Assembly: GCF_020819555.1 (NCBI RefSeq)
Contig: NZ_JAJHJB010000007.1
Location: 62,001-126,000 of the forward strand
Origin: Pelosinus baikalensis
GTDB taxonomy: Bacteria; Bacillota; Negativicutes; DSM-13327
DNA: 64,000 bases
Direction: 5' to 3'
This document shows, piece by piece, positions 43,885-50,890 of this stretch (the first letter of the stretch is position 1; every line of letters starts with the position of its first letter). The translations under genes and the position numbers were made by a program. Under the pieces are notes generated by a model that was not told where the DNA came from, ran no database searches, and worked only from the letters and a program-made list of their open reading frames with translations.

Positions 43885-45108
43885 ATGGCAAAAGTAAATT
43901 ATAAAAGAAGTATTTGGCTAGTGATCGTTATCGCGTTAGTGATGACAACTTTATATATAAAGTTCTTCCAAGATTCCAATGAGCAGATTCCTCCCAAACA
44001 CAATCTTGAAAAGACTGGTGCTGGAGCTGTAATCGATTTTACAGATGCGACTAAAAAAATACATATTGCTGTTGACTCGGTTTTAGCGAAGAATGGATTC
44101 TCCGTAGGAGAAACGAAGGAGATCACAAAAGAAGTTCCACGAAAAAATATTGAAGGAACCATTCGTTGGCATACAAGGCAATTGTTAATAACAGTCCCGG
44201 CAGAGGCATCAGCTGAATCGATAAAAGAGATTTTTAAATCCGCAGTACATAATGCGGATGGTCAAGTCTTTTCTTCTCAGCCGGATACTTACCAAGGAGT
44301 AGCTGTGGTTCGAATTGATATTGGCTTAAAAGATCAATTAGCAAAAGAAGATGTTACGATCATCAGTGATCGAGTATATCTGACCCAAGGGAAGCCAATT
44401 AGTCCAAAGACTGCAAATAAAATAGACACCAAATATGATGGAAGCATCAAAGGAAAAATAGCGATCATCATTGATGACTTTGGCTATAATAAAGAATCAA
44501 TTGCTGCTTTTGCTGCGTTGAATCGTCCGATTACTTTTGCTGTAATACCCTATCGTCCATTTAGTAATGAGGCTGCAGCGATAGGCTTAAGTTCGGGGAA
44601 CCAAGTTATTTTGCATTTGCCGATGGAACCATTATCACAAAGTGCACAATCGGAAGAGTTGATGGTTGCCGTCAATATGAGTGATGAAGAAATCCAAAAC
44701 ATGGTGAAACAAGCAATTCAATCGGTACCTGGAATCATTGGGGTTAATAATCACCAAGGATCGAGAGCTACAGCAGATCGACGGGTGATGAAGGATGTAC
44801 TTGCCGTTTTGAAGGAAAATCATTTATTTTTTGTTGATAGTCGTACCAATAGTCAATCAATAGCAGCTGAGATCGCGAGGCAAATGGGAATAAAGACAGG
44901 AGAAAATGAATTATTTCTTGACAATACAGACGAGGTAGGTGCTGTTAAAGCCAAATTACGAACGGCTCAAGAGATGGCAATCAAACATGGTACAGTAACC
45001 GTTATCGGACATGCCCGGATGAATACTGCTATAGCAGTGAAGGAAATGATACCGGAATTTGAATCTCAAGGGATACATTTGGTTTTTGTTTCTCAATTTT
45101 TGCAATGA
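43885..45108 (+). CDS. Divergent polysaccharide deacetylase (YibQ family)
   Basis: A 407-residue protein. An N-terminal membrane segment (about 9-27) precedes a domain of about 150 residues with repeats of the SPOR/stalk kind, then the divergent polysaccharide deacetylase domain from about residue 190: KIAIIIDDFGYNKESIAAF, ITFAVIPYRPF, VILHLPMEP, GVNNHQGSRAT, FFVDSRTNSQS and GHARMNTAIAV. The Asp pair and His residues of the NodB-like metal site are recognisable. It is likely extracytoplasmic; the glycan substrate is unknown. ATG 43885 follows AAGGGAG. Confidence 0.87.
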   Translation: MAKVNYKRSIWLVIVIALVMTTLYIKFFQDSNEQIPPKHNLEKTGAGAVIDFTDATKKIHIAVDSVLAKNGFSVGETKEITKEVPRKNIEGTIRWHTRQLLITVPAEASAESIKEIFKSAVHNADGQVFSSQPDTYQGVAVVRIDIGLKDQLAKEDVTIISDRVYLTQGKPISPKTANKIDTKYDGSIKGKIAIIIDDFGYNKESIAAFAALNRPITFAVIPYRPFSNEAAAIGLSSGNQVILHLPMEPLSQSAQSEELMVAVNMSDEEIQNMVKQAIQSVPGIIGVNNHQGSRATADRRVMKDVLAVLKENHLFFVDSRTNSQSIAAEIARQMGIKTGENELFLDNTDEVGAVKAKLRTAQEMAIKHGTVTVIGHARMNTAIAVKEMIPEFESQGIHLVFVSQFLQ

Positions 45109-45162
45109 GGAAATTCATACGAACTTTATAAGATCTGTTATAAATACCCAAAAGAAAAAAGC

Positions 45163-45191
45163 TTGCTAATTTAGAATGACCATGTTATTAT
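45163..45191 (+). promoter_or_regulatory. SigA promoter of the candidate ncRNA
   Basis: TTGCTA (45163-45168), 17 bases, TATTAT (45186-45191). The predicted start, 7-8 bases downstream, falls on the first base of the closing stem. Confidence 0.7.
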
Positions 45192-45198
45192 TTAGTCA

Positions 45199-45440
45199 AG
45201 CACCATCCTTACAAGTGACTTAGGTAATGCAAAGAGTATTGGAATCCAAATTCCCAGTCTTAGCAGTTAGTTAGTCGGTTTGAGGTAGAGTGTTTTTTGT
45301 TTTAAAATTTCTAAGTATGTAAGATAAGATTTGTAAGAGTTGATTTCTATATGGTAAGGTTAATAAATGAGTAGTTCGTCCTGAAAGGTTGATGTTGAGG
45401 TTTGTCTTTAAGTGAAATAGAATGTAAGGATGGTTGCTTT
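45199..45440 (+). ncRNA. Structured non-coding RNA, 6S-like architecture
   Basis: About 240 bases without a plausible reading frame. AGCACCATCCTTACA (45199-45213) pairs with TGTAAGGATGGTTGCT (45423-45438): 15 bp broken by one bulged T, so the two ends of the RNA close on each other. A promoter ends 8 bases before it and a terminator follows 10 bases after. End-to-end pairing, length, own promoter and terminator fit 6S RNA (ssrS); I cannot confirm the family because the interior was not folded. The sequence has none of the signatures of tmRNA, RNase P RNA, SRP RNA or a T-box. Confidence 0.6.
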
Positions 45441-45442
45441 TT

Positions 45443-45478
45443 GAGAGAAGGTTAAAAACCTTCTCTCTTTATTTTTTT
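45443..45478 (+). terminator. Terminator of the candidate ncRNA
   Basis: GAGAGAAGGTT pairs with AACCTTCTCTC around a short A-rich loop, followed by TTTATTTTTTT. Confidence 0.92.
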
Positions 45479-45710
45479 AGAGATATTTCTGGGTTGTGAC
45501 AGAGTTAAATAAAAACGCTTATCAAAGAGGATTCTCGCTGGTAGGCGGTTTTCTTATAAAATCGGAAGAAGCTAATATTAGCCACAATTTTCATAAAATT
45601 ATTGGCACAAATACAATATGAATGCTTGACAGTTATACCTGATTTCAGGTAATATATATGCAAGCACGATAATGATAATTGGTATCATTTCATGAAAGGG
45701 AGAGAACAAT
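45479..45710 (+). promoter_or_regulatory. feo upstream region with promoter TTGACA/TAATAT
   Basis: TTGACA (45626-45631), an 18-base spacer, TAATAT (45650-45655). The preceding 140 bases show no gene. A Fur-like box lies at the start site. Confidence 0.75.
45668..45686 (+). promoter_or_regulatory. Fur-like box 1 (feoA promoter)
   Basis: GATAATGATAATTGGTATC matches the classic Fur consensus GATAATGATAATCATTATC at 16 of 19 bases. Placed just after the -10, it would block transcription when iron is plentiful. Confidence 0.82.
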
Positions 45711-45941
45711 ATGAGCAAGGTTCTGAGTGAGTTTTTGCCAGGAGAAAAGGGGACTGTAAAAAAAGTAACAGGCAATAGTATGATTAAAAGACGTATTATT
45801 GATATGGGTGTTGTAGCAGGTGCTGTAATCGAAGTGCAGAAATATGCACCTTTGGGAGATCCTATGGAAGTCAAAGTAAAAGGCTTTAATCTTTCTTTAC
45901 GAAAGAAAGAAGCTGAAATGATAGAAATGGAAACGGCTTAA
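45711..45941 (+). CDS. feoA: Ferrous iron transport protein FeoA
   Basis: A 76-residue SH3-like protein. FLPGEKGTVKKVTGNSMIKR, RIIDMGVVAGAVIEV, APLGDPMEVKVKGFNLSLRK and EAEMIEM are typical FeoA blocks. It is thought to assist FeoB at the cytosolic face. ATG follows GGGAGAG. First gene of the Feo operon and 20 bases before a second FeoA. Confidence 0.93.
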   Translation: MSKVLSEFLPGEKGTVKKVTGNSMIKRRIIDMGVVAGAVIEVQKYAPLGDPMEVKVKGFNLSLRKKEAEMIEMETA

Positions 45942-45961
45942 GTAAAGGGAGAGATTTCAAC

Positions 45962-46174
45962 ATGCCATTGGTATTTGCTAGAGTAGGTCAAAAATGTATA
46001 ATTAGAAAATTTTCCTGTTCTTGTGACATACGTATGCGCATGGTGAACATGGGGCTTTTCCCCGGATGTCCCATAGAAATATTGAATTCGATGAATGGAA
46101 CCCTGCTGCTGAAAGTAGGTAGTGCTAGGGTAATGTTAGAAAAATGTTTAGCTCATCAAATTCACGTGAGCTAA
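45962..46174 (+). CDS. Second FeoA-domain protein
   Basis: A 70-residue FeoA-like SH3 domain: GQKCIIRKFSCSCDIRMRMV, NMGLFPGCPIEIL, GTLLLKVGSARVMLEKCLA. Unlike the first FeoA it has a Cys cluster (CSCD) and two further Cys, which could bind metal. Spacing to feoA is 20 bases with AAAGGGAGAG upstream. Confidence 0.88.
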   Translation: MPLVFARVGQKCIIRKFSCSCDIRMRMVNMGLFPGCPIEILNSMNGTLLLKVGSARVMLEKCLAHQIHVS

Positions 46175-46190
46175 TATATATCTTATAGGT

Positions 46191-46209
46191 GATAATGAGA
46201 ATTAATTCC
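46191..46209 (+). promoter_or_regulatory. Weak Fur-like box 2 (upstream of feoB)
   Basis: GATAATGAGAATTAATTCC agrees with the Fur consensus at 14 of 19 positions. It lies between the second feoA and feoB, where a secondary promoter could exist. Confidence 0.45.
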
Positions 46210-46244
46210 TAATAGTTTAGTGTTTGATTGAAAGGGGCATGAGG

Positions 46245-48629
46245 ATGACAAGAAAAAAAATAACAGCTGCGTTAGTTGGCAATCCAAATTCAGGTAAAAC
46301 GACGATTTTTAATAATGTGACTGGAGGACGCCAGCATGTAGGTAATTATCCTGGCGTTACGGTTGAGAAAAAAGAAGGCTATAAAAACTTAGGCGATAAA
46401 GAATTTGCAATTATAGATTTACCAGGAACTTATAGCTTAACTGCATATTCACAAGAAGAAGTTGTAACGCGTAATTTTATTGTAAATGATAAGCCCGATG
46501 TGGTAATTGATATTCTGGATGCATCAAATTTGGAAAGAAATTTGTATTTAACCATACAACTTTTAGAACTGGAGCATCCTTTATTATTAGCATTAAACAT
46601 GGTGGATGTAGCTGAAGATTTAGGTGTAAAAATTAATGATTCTAAACTTTCCCAGTGTTTGAACGGTGCTCCCGTTGTACGTACGATAGGTGTACGTAAT
46701 GAAGGAACCGATGCAATGCTGCTGGCTGCTGCAGAAGCCAGTGACAACAAACAAAGTAATGGTTTTAAGCTTGACTATGGAAGTGATGTTGAAGAGGCGA
46801 TTAAAAAGTTAGAACCTTTATTGGTAGCCTTACATAATGAAATCAAATTTCCTGTACGTTGGTTAGCTTTAAAACTGTTAGAAAATGATGTGAATATAGA
46901 AAAATCTCTTGCTAAGTTATCGAGCTCTGATTCTGTTATCAATGAATGTGATAAAATCAGGATTGAATTAAGTCATAAAATAGGTGAAGATGTTGAATTG
47001 TTTGTTGCTGGTCAACGTTATCAATTTGTAGGAAAGGTATACCTACAGATTGCAGATGTCAGAGATGCACATGCGATAACAACTTCAGATAAAATCGACA
47101 AAGTTCTAACAAACCGATTGTTTGGATTGCCAATCTTTTTTGGTTTGATGTGGGTTGTTTTTAATTTAGTATTTACCATTGGTGATATTCCTTCCGGGTG
47201 GATTGAAGACGCATTTGGCAAGCTTGGCGAATTTATAGGAAGTGTTATGTCAGATGGTCCTTTAAAATCCTTGGTTGTTGATGGTATCATCGGAGGTGTA
47301 GGCGGAGTTCTTACTTTCATACCAGGCATTATACTACTGTTTTTAGCGATTTCCATATTGGAAGATACGGGATATATGGCTAGAGCAGCTTTCATTATGG
47401 ATAGAATGATGCGCAAGTTCGGTTTACATGGTAAGTCCTTTATCCCTTTATTGCTAGGATTTGGTTGTAGTGTACCAGCAATTATGGGTTCTAGGATGTT
47501 AGAGAATCCTAGAGATCGAATGATTACCATATTGGTTTCCCCTCTTATGAGCTGCAGTGCAAAGTTACCGGTATATACCGTTTTAATAGCTGCTTTTTTT
47601 GATCCGAGTGTTGCTGGTAATGTATTATTTTCAATTTACATTTTAGGAATTGTACTGTTGATGATTATGGCGAGTATTTATCGTAAAACCTTATTCAAAG
47701 GCGAAAGTGAACCTTTCGTTATGGAATTACCTCCATACCGTGTACCTACGCTTAAAAGTATAATCCTTCATATGTGGGAACGTAGTTCTTTGTATTTGAA
47801 AAAAGCAGGAACGATAATTTTAGCAGCTTCTATATTAATGTGGTTCTTGACTAATTATCCTAGTGAGGTAGAATATAGTAAAGACTATGATGCTTTAACA
47901 GTACAAGCTGAAGAAACATATACTCGACAAGTTAGCGAAGATGTATTAGCACCACTAAATATTGAAGATATTGAACAAAATGAACAACTTACAGCTTTAG
48001 TTGGTGAAATTCAGGATGTTAATACGGAATTTGACGAAGCTACAGCAGAATTAGGAGAAGATAGTGCAGAGTATGCTGAGTTTGAAACTGCAAAAACAGA
48101 AAAAATGCAGCAAATTGAAACCGATAACCCAGAACTATATGCCAGTGCTGCAAAATATGTTGAGCTTACTGCTTCTTTGGAAGAAGAAAAGACTCATTTG
48201 GAAAATGAACAAACGGGTGAAAAGCTTGAAAAAAGTTATTCGGGGCAATTGGGTAAATTTGTTGAACCTGTCATACAGCCTCTTGGCTTTGACTGGCGAG
48301 TTGGTGTTAGTCTTGTTGCCGGTGTCACAGCTAAGGAAGTAGTGCTAAGTACGATGGGAACAATTTATAGCTTGGGAGAGACAGATGAAAATTCTAAATC
48401 TCTAAAACATGCACTAGCACAAGATCCTAATTTAAATCCGCTAGTCGCTTACAGTCTAATGGTATTTGTACTAATCTACTCTCCATGTTTAGCTGCTCTT
48501 GCAGTAATGAAGAGAGAAACCAATTCATGGAAATGGCCAGCATTTAGCTTGCTTTATGGGACAGCTTTGGCTTGGGTTGTGACATTTATCGTATACCAAG
48601 GTGGTAAATTATTAGGCTTTGGTAGTTAG
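46245..48629 (+). CDS. feoB: Ferrous iron transporter FeoB
   Basis: About 794 residues. The N-terminal G domain has G1 GNPNSGKTT (12-20), G2 near YPGVTVEKK, G3 DLPGTYS and G4 NMVD, followed by the helical GDI region and the membrane part with GFGCSVPAIMGSR and SCSAKLPVYTVLIA, the two Gate motifs. It imports Fe(II). An acidic segment of about 120 residues (about 540-662) rich in Glu, with coiled-coil character, interrupts the two halves of the membrane domain. ATG 46245 has GGGG 7 bases upstream; the ATG two codons earlier sits too close to it. Confidence 0.95.
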   Translation: MTRKKITAALVGNPNSGKTTIFNNVTGGRQHVGNYPGVTVEKKEGYKNLGDKEFAIIDLPGTYSLTAYSQEEVVTRNFIVNDKPDVVIDILDASNLERNLYLTIQLLELEHPLLLALNMVDVAEDLGVKINDSKLSQCLNGAPVVRTIGVRNEGTDAMLLAAAEASDNKQSNGFKLDYGSDVEEAIKKLEPLLVALHNEIKFPVRWLALKLLENDVNIEKSLAKLSSSDSVINECDKIRIELSHKIGEDVELFVAGQRYQFVGKVYLQIADVRDAHAITTSDKIDKVLTNRLFGLPIFFGLMWVVFNLVFTIGDIPSGWIEDAFGKLGEFIGSVMSDGPLKSLVVDGIIGGVGGVLTFIPGIILLFLAISILEDTGYMARAAFIMDRMMRKFGLHGKSFIPLLLGFGCSVPAIMGSRMLENPRDRMITILVSPLMSCSAKLPVYTVLIAAFFDPSVAGNVLFSIYILGIVLLMIMASIYRKTLFKGESEPFVMELPPYRVPTLKSIILHMWERSSLYLKKAGTIILAASILMWFLTNYPSEVEYSKDYDALTVQAEETYTRQVSEDVLAPLNIEDIEQNEQLTALVGEIQDVNTEFDEATAELGEDSAEYAEFETAKTEKMQQIETDNPELYASAAKYVELTASLEEEKTHLENEQTGEKLEKSYSGQLGKFVEPVIQPLGFDWRVGVSLVAGVTAKEVVLSTMGTIYSLGETDENSKSLKHALAQDPNLNPLVAYSLMVFVLIYSPCLAALAVMKRETNSWKWPAFSLLYGTALAWVVTFIVYQGGKLLGFGS

Positions 48630-48651
48630 TTTAACAATTAGTATTGGTTTG

Positions 48652-48679
48652 TTGGTTTGCACTGGTTCACTTAGTGCAA
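48652..48679. other. Hairpin after feoB
   Basis: GTTTGCAC pairs with GTGCAAAC around an 11-12-base loop. There is no T-run, so it is more likely an mRNA-processing or pausing element than a terminator. Confidence 0.45.
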
Positions 48680-48737
48680 ACCCAAACCTTATCAATATAA
48701 TCTTAGTTTAAGTGATGCTAAAAAGGAGGAATTTGAG

Positions 48738-48893
48738 ATGGAAAACCTGATACTATACAGCATTGGTGCAGTGGCATTAGGTTATTTTGCTCTAACAGTG
48801 TGGAAAAAAGTAACTGGAAAAGGAGGAGCATGTTGTAGTTCAGAGAGTTGTAATGACTGCGGATGTACAGATAAGAAAGATGATGATAAATAG
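48738..48893 (+). CDS. FeoB-associated Cys-rich membrane protein
   Basis: A 51-residue protein. One membrane helix (MENLILYSIGAVALGYFALT, then VWKK), followed by a Cys-rich tail CCSSESCNDCGC and a lysine/aspartate end. This is the small FeoB-associated family (FeoC-like in position) found after feoB in Firmicutes. Five Cys residues in twelve positions suggest Fe-S or metal binding. ATG 48738 follows AAAGGAGG. It is too short for standard calling. Confidence 0.85.
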   Translation: MENLILYSIGAVALGYFALTVWKKVTGKGGACCSSESCNDCGCTDKKDDDK

Positions 48894-48945
48894 GCTAAGT
48901 GGATGAAGATAGCTTTAGGCTAACTTTATTTTTTAAACAATTAAT

Positions 48946-48964
48946 GAGAATGATAATCAATAAC
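48946..48964 (+). promoter_or_regulatory. Fur-like box 3 (upstream of DUF2325 gene)
   Basis: GAGAATGATAATCAATAAC matches the Fur consensus at 16 of 19 positions, 40 bases before the DUF2325 start. It indicates that DUF2325 and DUF3793 belong to the iron regulon. Confidence 0.75.
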
Positions 48965-49004
48965 GGGTAGTCGATAATAAATAAAATGAAGAGGGGATAT
49001 TAAT

Positions 49005-49295
49005 ATGTCTATTGTTGTAATTGGAGCCGATTATTTAGGAATTATTGAAAAGAATCTGTATTCGCTAGGGGTAACTAAATTGACGCATATTGATGGAAGG
49101 CGAGTCTCAAATCAAAATAAAATCAGCATCCCTAAGAAAACCCAGTTTGTATTAGTATTAACTGATTATGTGAATCATAATACTGCTAAAATGGTAAAAG
49201 CCGTCGCTAAAGCGCAGGATGTACCGTTGGTGTTTGCCAAACGTTCTTGGGGGTCTGTTGAAGAAAAGTTAGTTTCTGCAGGTGTAATGAATTAA
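49005..49295 (+). CDS. DUF2325 family protein
   Basis: A 96-residue protein. VVIGADYLGIIEKNL, a middle FVLVLTDYVNHNTAKMVKAV and VPLVFAKRSWGSVEEKL match DUF2325, a Rossmann-like small domain often placed beside iron or haem genes. Function unknown. ATG 49005 follows GAGGGG. A Fur-like box upstream and DUF3793 28 bases downstream define a small iron-responsive unit. Confidence 0.82.
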   Translation: MSIVVIGADYLGIIEKNLYSLGVTKLTHIDGRRVSNQNKISIPKKTQFVLVLTDYVNHNTAKMVKAVAKAQDVPLVFAKRSWGSVEEKLVSAGVMN

Positions 49296-49328
49296 TCAGT
49301 ATTATTATTTTTACAAGGTGGAATGGAT

Positions 49329-49946
49329 ATGTGTTGGAAAGAATTTTTGCAAGTTCAAGGTAGTAAGAATGATGCTGACTTTTTCTTTAAGTGGCTGGCT
49401 GTGGAATTAGCCCCGACAATTTATGGTGAAAAACCAGGTACATTGCTTAATCTAATGGATTCCTCCAAAATTTTTATGAAGACAATGTGGCTTCAATATG
49501 GTGAAGCGTTATTAGCAAATAGTAATGTGGAGTGGCTGGTACTTAAAAATGAGCCCCATAGCATGAAAATACTTTTTTATCGTGTTGATTTATTAAACAG
49601 TTATGTTAATGATGAAGAAAATCGACGCTTTTTAGAAGGATTCGGTTATCATACAAGCATGAGTTTAGAAGATCTTTTGCTATATTTTAAAGGGCGTTTT
49701 CAATCCATGTGCCCTCACGAAATGGGAATTCTATTGGGAATACCTTTAAAAGATGTTATGGGATTTATGGGCACGGGTAAAGAAGGTCATACCTGTCAGG
49801 GGATGTGGAAAGTATATGGTGATCCTGAAACCTCACTAAGTATCATGCAGCGGATGGAAGAGATGAAAAGTCAAGTTGCTGATTGGATGATGCAAGGTTA
49901 CAAAGTGACTGATGTGTTGTGCGGTCCTTGTTCGCAAACTGCTTAA
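49329..49946 (+). CDS. DUF3793 family protein
   Basis: A protein of about 205 residues of DUF3793: MKILFYRVDLLNSYVND, FQSMCPHEMGILLGIPLKDV, WKVYGDPE are its hallmarks. It carries Cys in MCPHE and a C-terminal CGPC pair. Family members cluster with Feo and flavodoxin genes in anaerobes; molecular function is unknown. ATG 49329 has AAGGTGG 7 bases upstream, while ATG 49323 sits on top of that site. Last gene of the Feo-linked block. Confidence 0.82.
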   Translation: MCWKEFLQVQGSKNDADFFFKWLAVELAPTIYGEKPGTLLNLMDSSKIFMKTMWLQYGEALLANSNVEWLVLKNEPHSMKILFYRVDLLNSYVNDEENRRFLEGFGYHTSMSLEDLLLYFKGRFQSMCPHEMGILLGIPLKDVMGFMGTGKEGHTCQGMWKVYGDPETSLSIMQRMEEMKSQVADWMMQGYKVTDVLCGPCSQTA

Positions 49947-50020
49947 ATCTCTTTCTCATTCCCCAGCTTAGTGAAAGATATATAATAAAAGGAGTTTTTG
50001 ACATAAAAAATATTTTTATC

Positions 50021-50085
50021 TTTACATTATAGTAAGAATAAAGTTATAATCTGTAAGTCGATATTAGGGCTTTATTCTTACTATA
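50021..50085. promoter_or_regulatory. Promoter bracketed by a 16-bp inverted repeat
   Basis: TATAGTAAGAATAAAG (50028-50043) and CTTTATTCTTACTATA (50070-50085) are perfect reverse complements separated by 26 bases. TTTACA (50021-50026), 18 bases, TATAAT (50045-50050) form a promoter whose spacer is the left arm and whose start region is between the arms. Confidence 0.7.
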
Positions 50086-50106
50086 AATTGAGGTTTGTAT
50101 TTAATA

Positions 50107-50772
50107 ATGATGATGCTATGTGAAAAGAAATCAGCGATAAAAGCTGGTTTTTTATTGGTTTTAGTCTTTTTAGGTTTATTATTTGTACATGTTGTAGGAG
50201 TCAGTCGCCTGACGCCTGAATCGATTCGTAATGTAGTAGTATCTTTTGGTTGGTGGGGACCTGTAATGTACGTTTTTATGTATAGTATCAGACCCTTGCT
50301 TTTATTTCCTGCCATTGTCCTCACGTTGGCTGGCGGCTTGGCTTTTGGCCCTTGGTGGGGTACTTTTTATGTTGTAGTTGGTGGAGTAATAGGTGCATGT
50401 TTGTGCTTTGTAATAGCTCGCTTATTAGGGCGTAAAAAAATGCAAAAATACCTAAGTAAATTTTCGCACTTACAGCTATTTGAGAGCAAGATGGCGGCTA
50501 ATGGCTTTCGTACCATGCTATTTATGCGAATCGTACCTATTTTCCCTTATGATCCAGTCAGTTACTTAGCTGGATTATCTAAAATTCGCTTTCGTGACTA
50601 TGTCTCGGCCACTACCCTTGGGATGATTCCTGGTGCCTTTGCCTATAATGTTTTAGGATATTCTCTTTTGGATATATTTTCTTCCACCTTTTTATTTGGA
50701 ATTGCCTTGGTAGCTCTTGTTTTTTTTACTCCGCTGGCCTATCATTTACTTAATAAAAATAGAAGGGTTTGA
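50107..50772 (+). CDS. TVP38/TMEM64 (DedA/VTT-domain) membrane protein
   Basis: About 221 residues with five or six hydrophobic segments. The VTT core is seen in SIRPLLLFPAIVLTLAGGLA, FGPWWGTFY, GACLCFVIARLLGRK, RIVPIFPYDPVSYLAGLSKI and GMIPGAFAY. Family proteins act in membrane lipid scrambling or undecaprenyl-phosphate recycling; the specific role here is inferred only. ATG 50107 is the cleanest start though GAGG is 13 bases away; TTG 50095 is too close to it. A terminator overlaps the stop. Confidence 0.82.
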   Translation: MMMLCEKKSAIKAGFLLVLVFLGLLFVHVVGVSRLTPESIRNVVVSFGWWGPVMYVFMYSIRPLLLFPAIVLTLAGGLAFGPWWGTFYVVVGGVIGACLCFVIARLLGRKKMQKYLSKFSHLQLFESKMAANGFRTMLFMRIVPIFPYDPVSYLAGLSKIRFRDYVSATTLGMIPGAFAYNVLGYSLLDIFSSTFLFGIALVALVFFTPLAYHLLNKNRRV

Positions 50773-50800
50773 CTTTTGGGCAAGCCCTTCTATTTTTATT
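50755..50800. terminator. Bidirectional-type terminator after the VTT gene
   Basis: AAAAATAGAAGGG pairs with CCCTTCTATTTTT around a 17-base loop, with the stem overlapping the stop-codon region. Confidence 0.88.
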
Positions 50801-50890
50801 AATAACTTGCTATTCAATTATCAATAAATAAGGTAAAATATAAAGTGGAAAAATTGTAGCAGTATAAGAAATAGCACTGGAGGACTTATC

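Noticed and set aside
48064..48342. 92-codon second frame inside feoB
   Set aside because: It is a shadow of the repetitive Glu-rich coding segment, without a ribosome-binding site.
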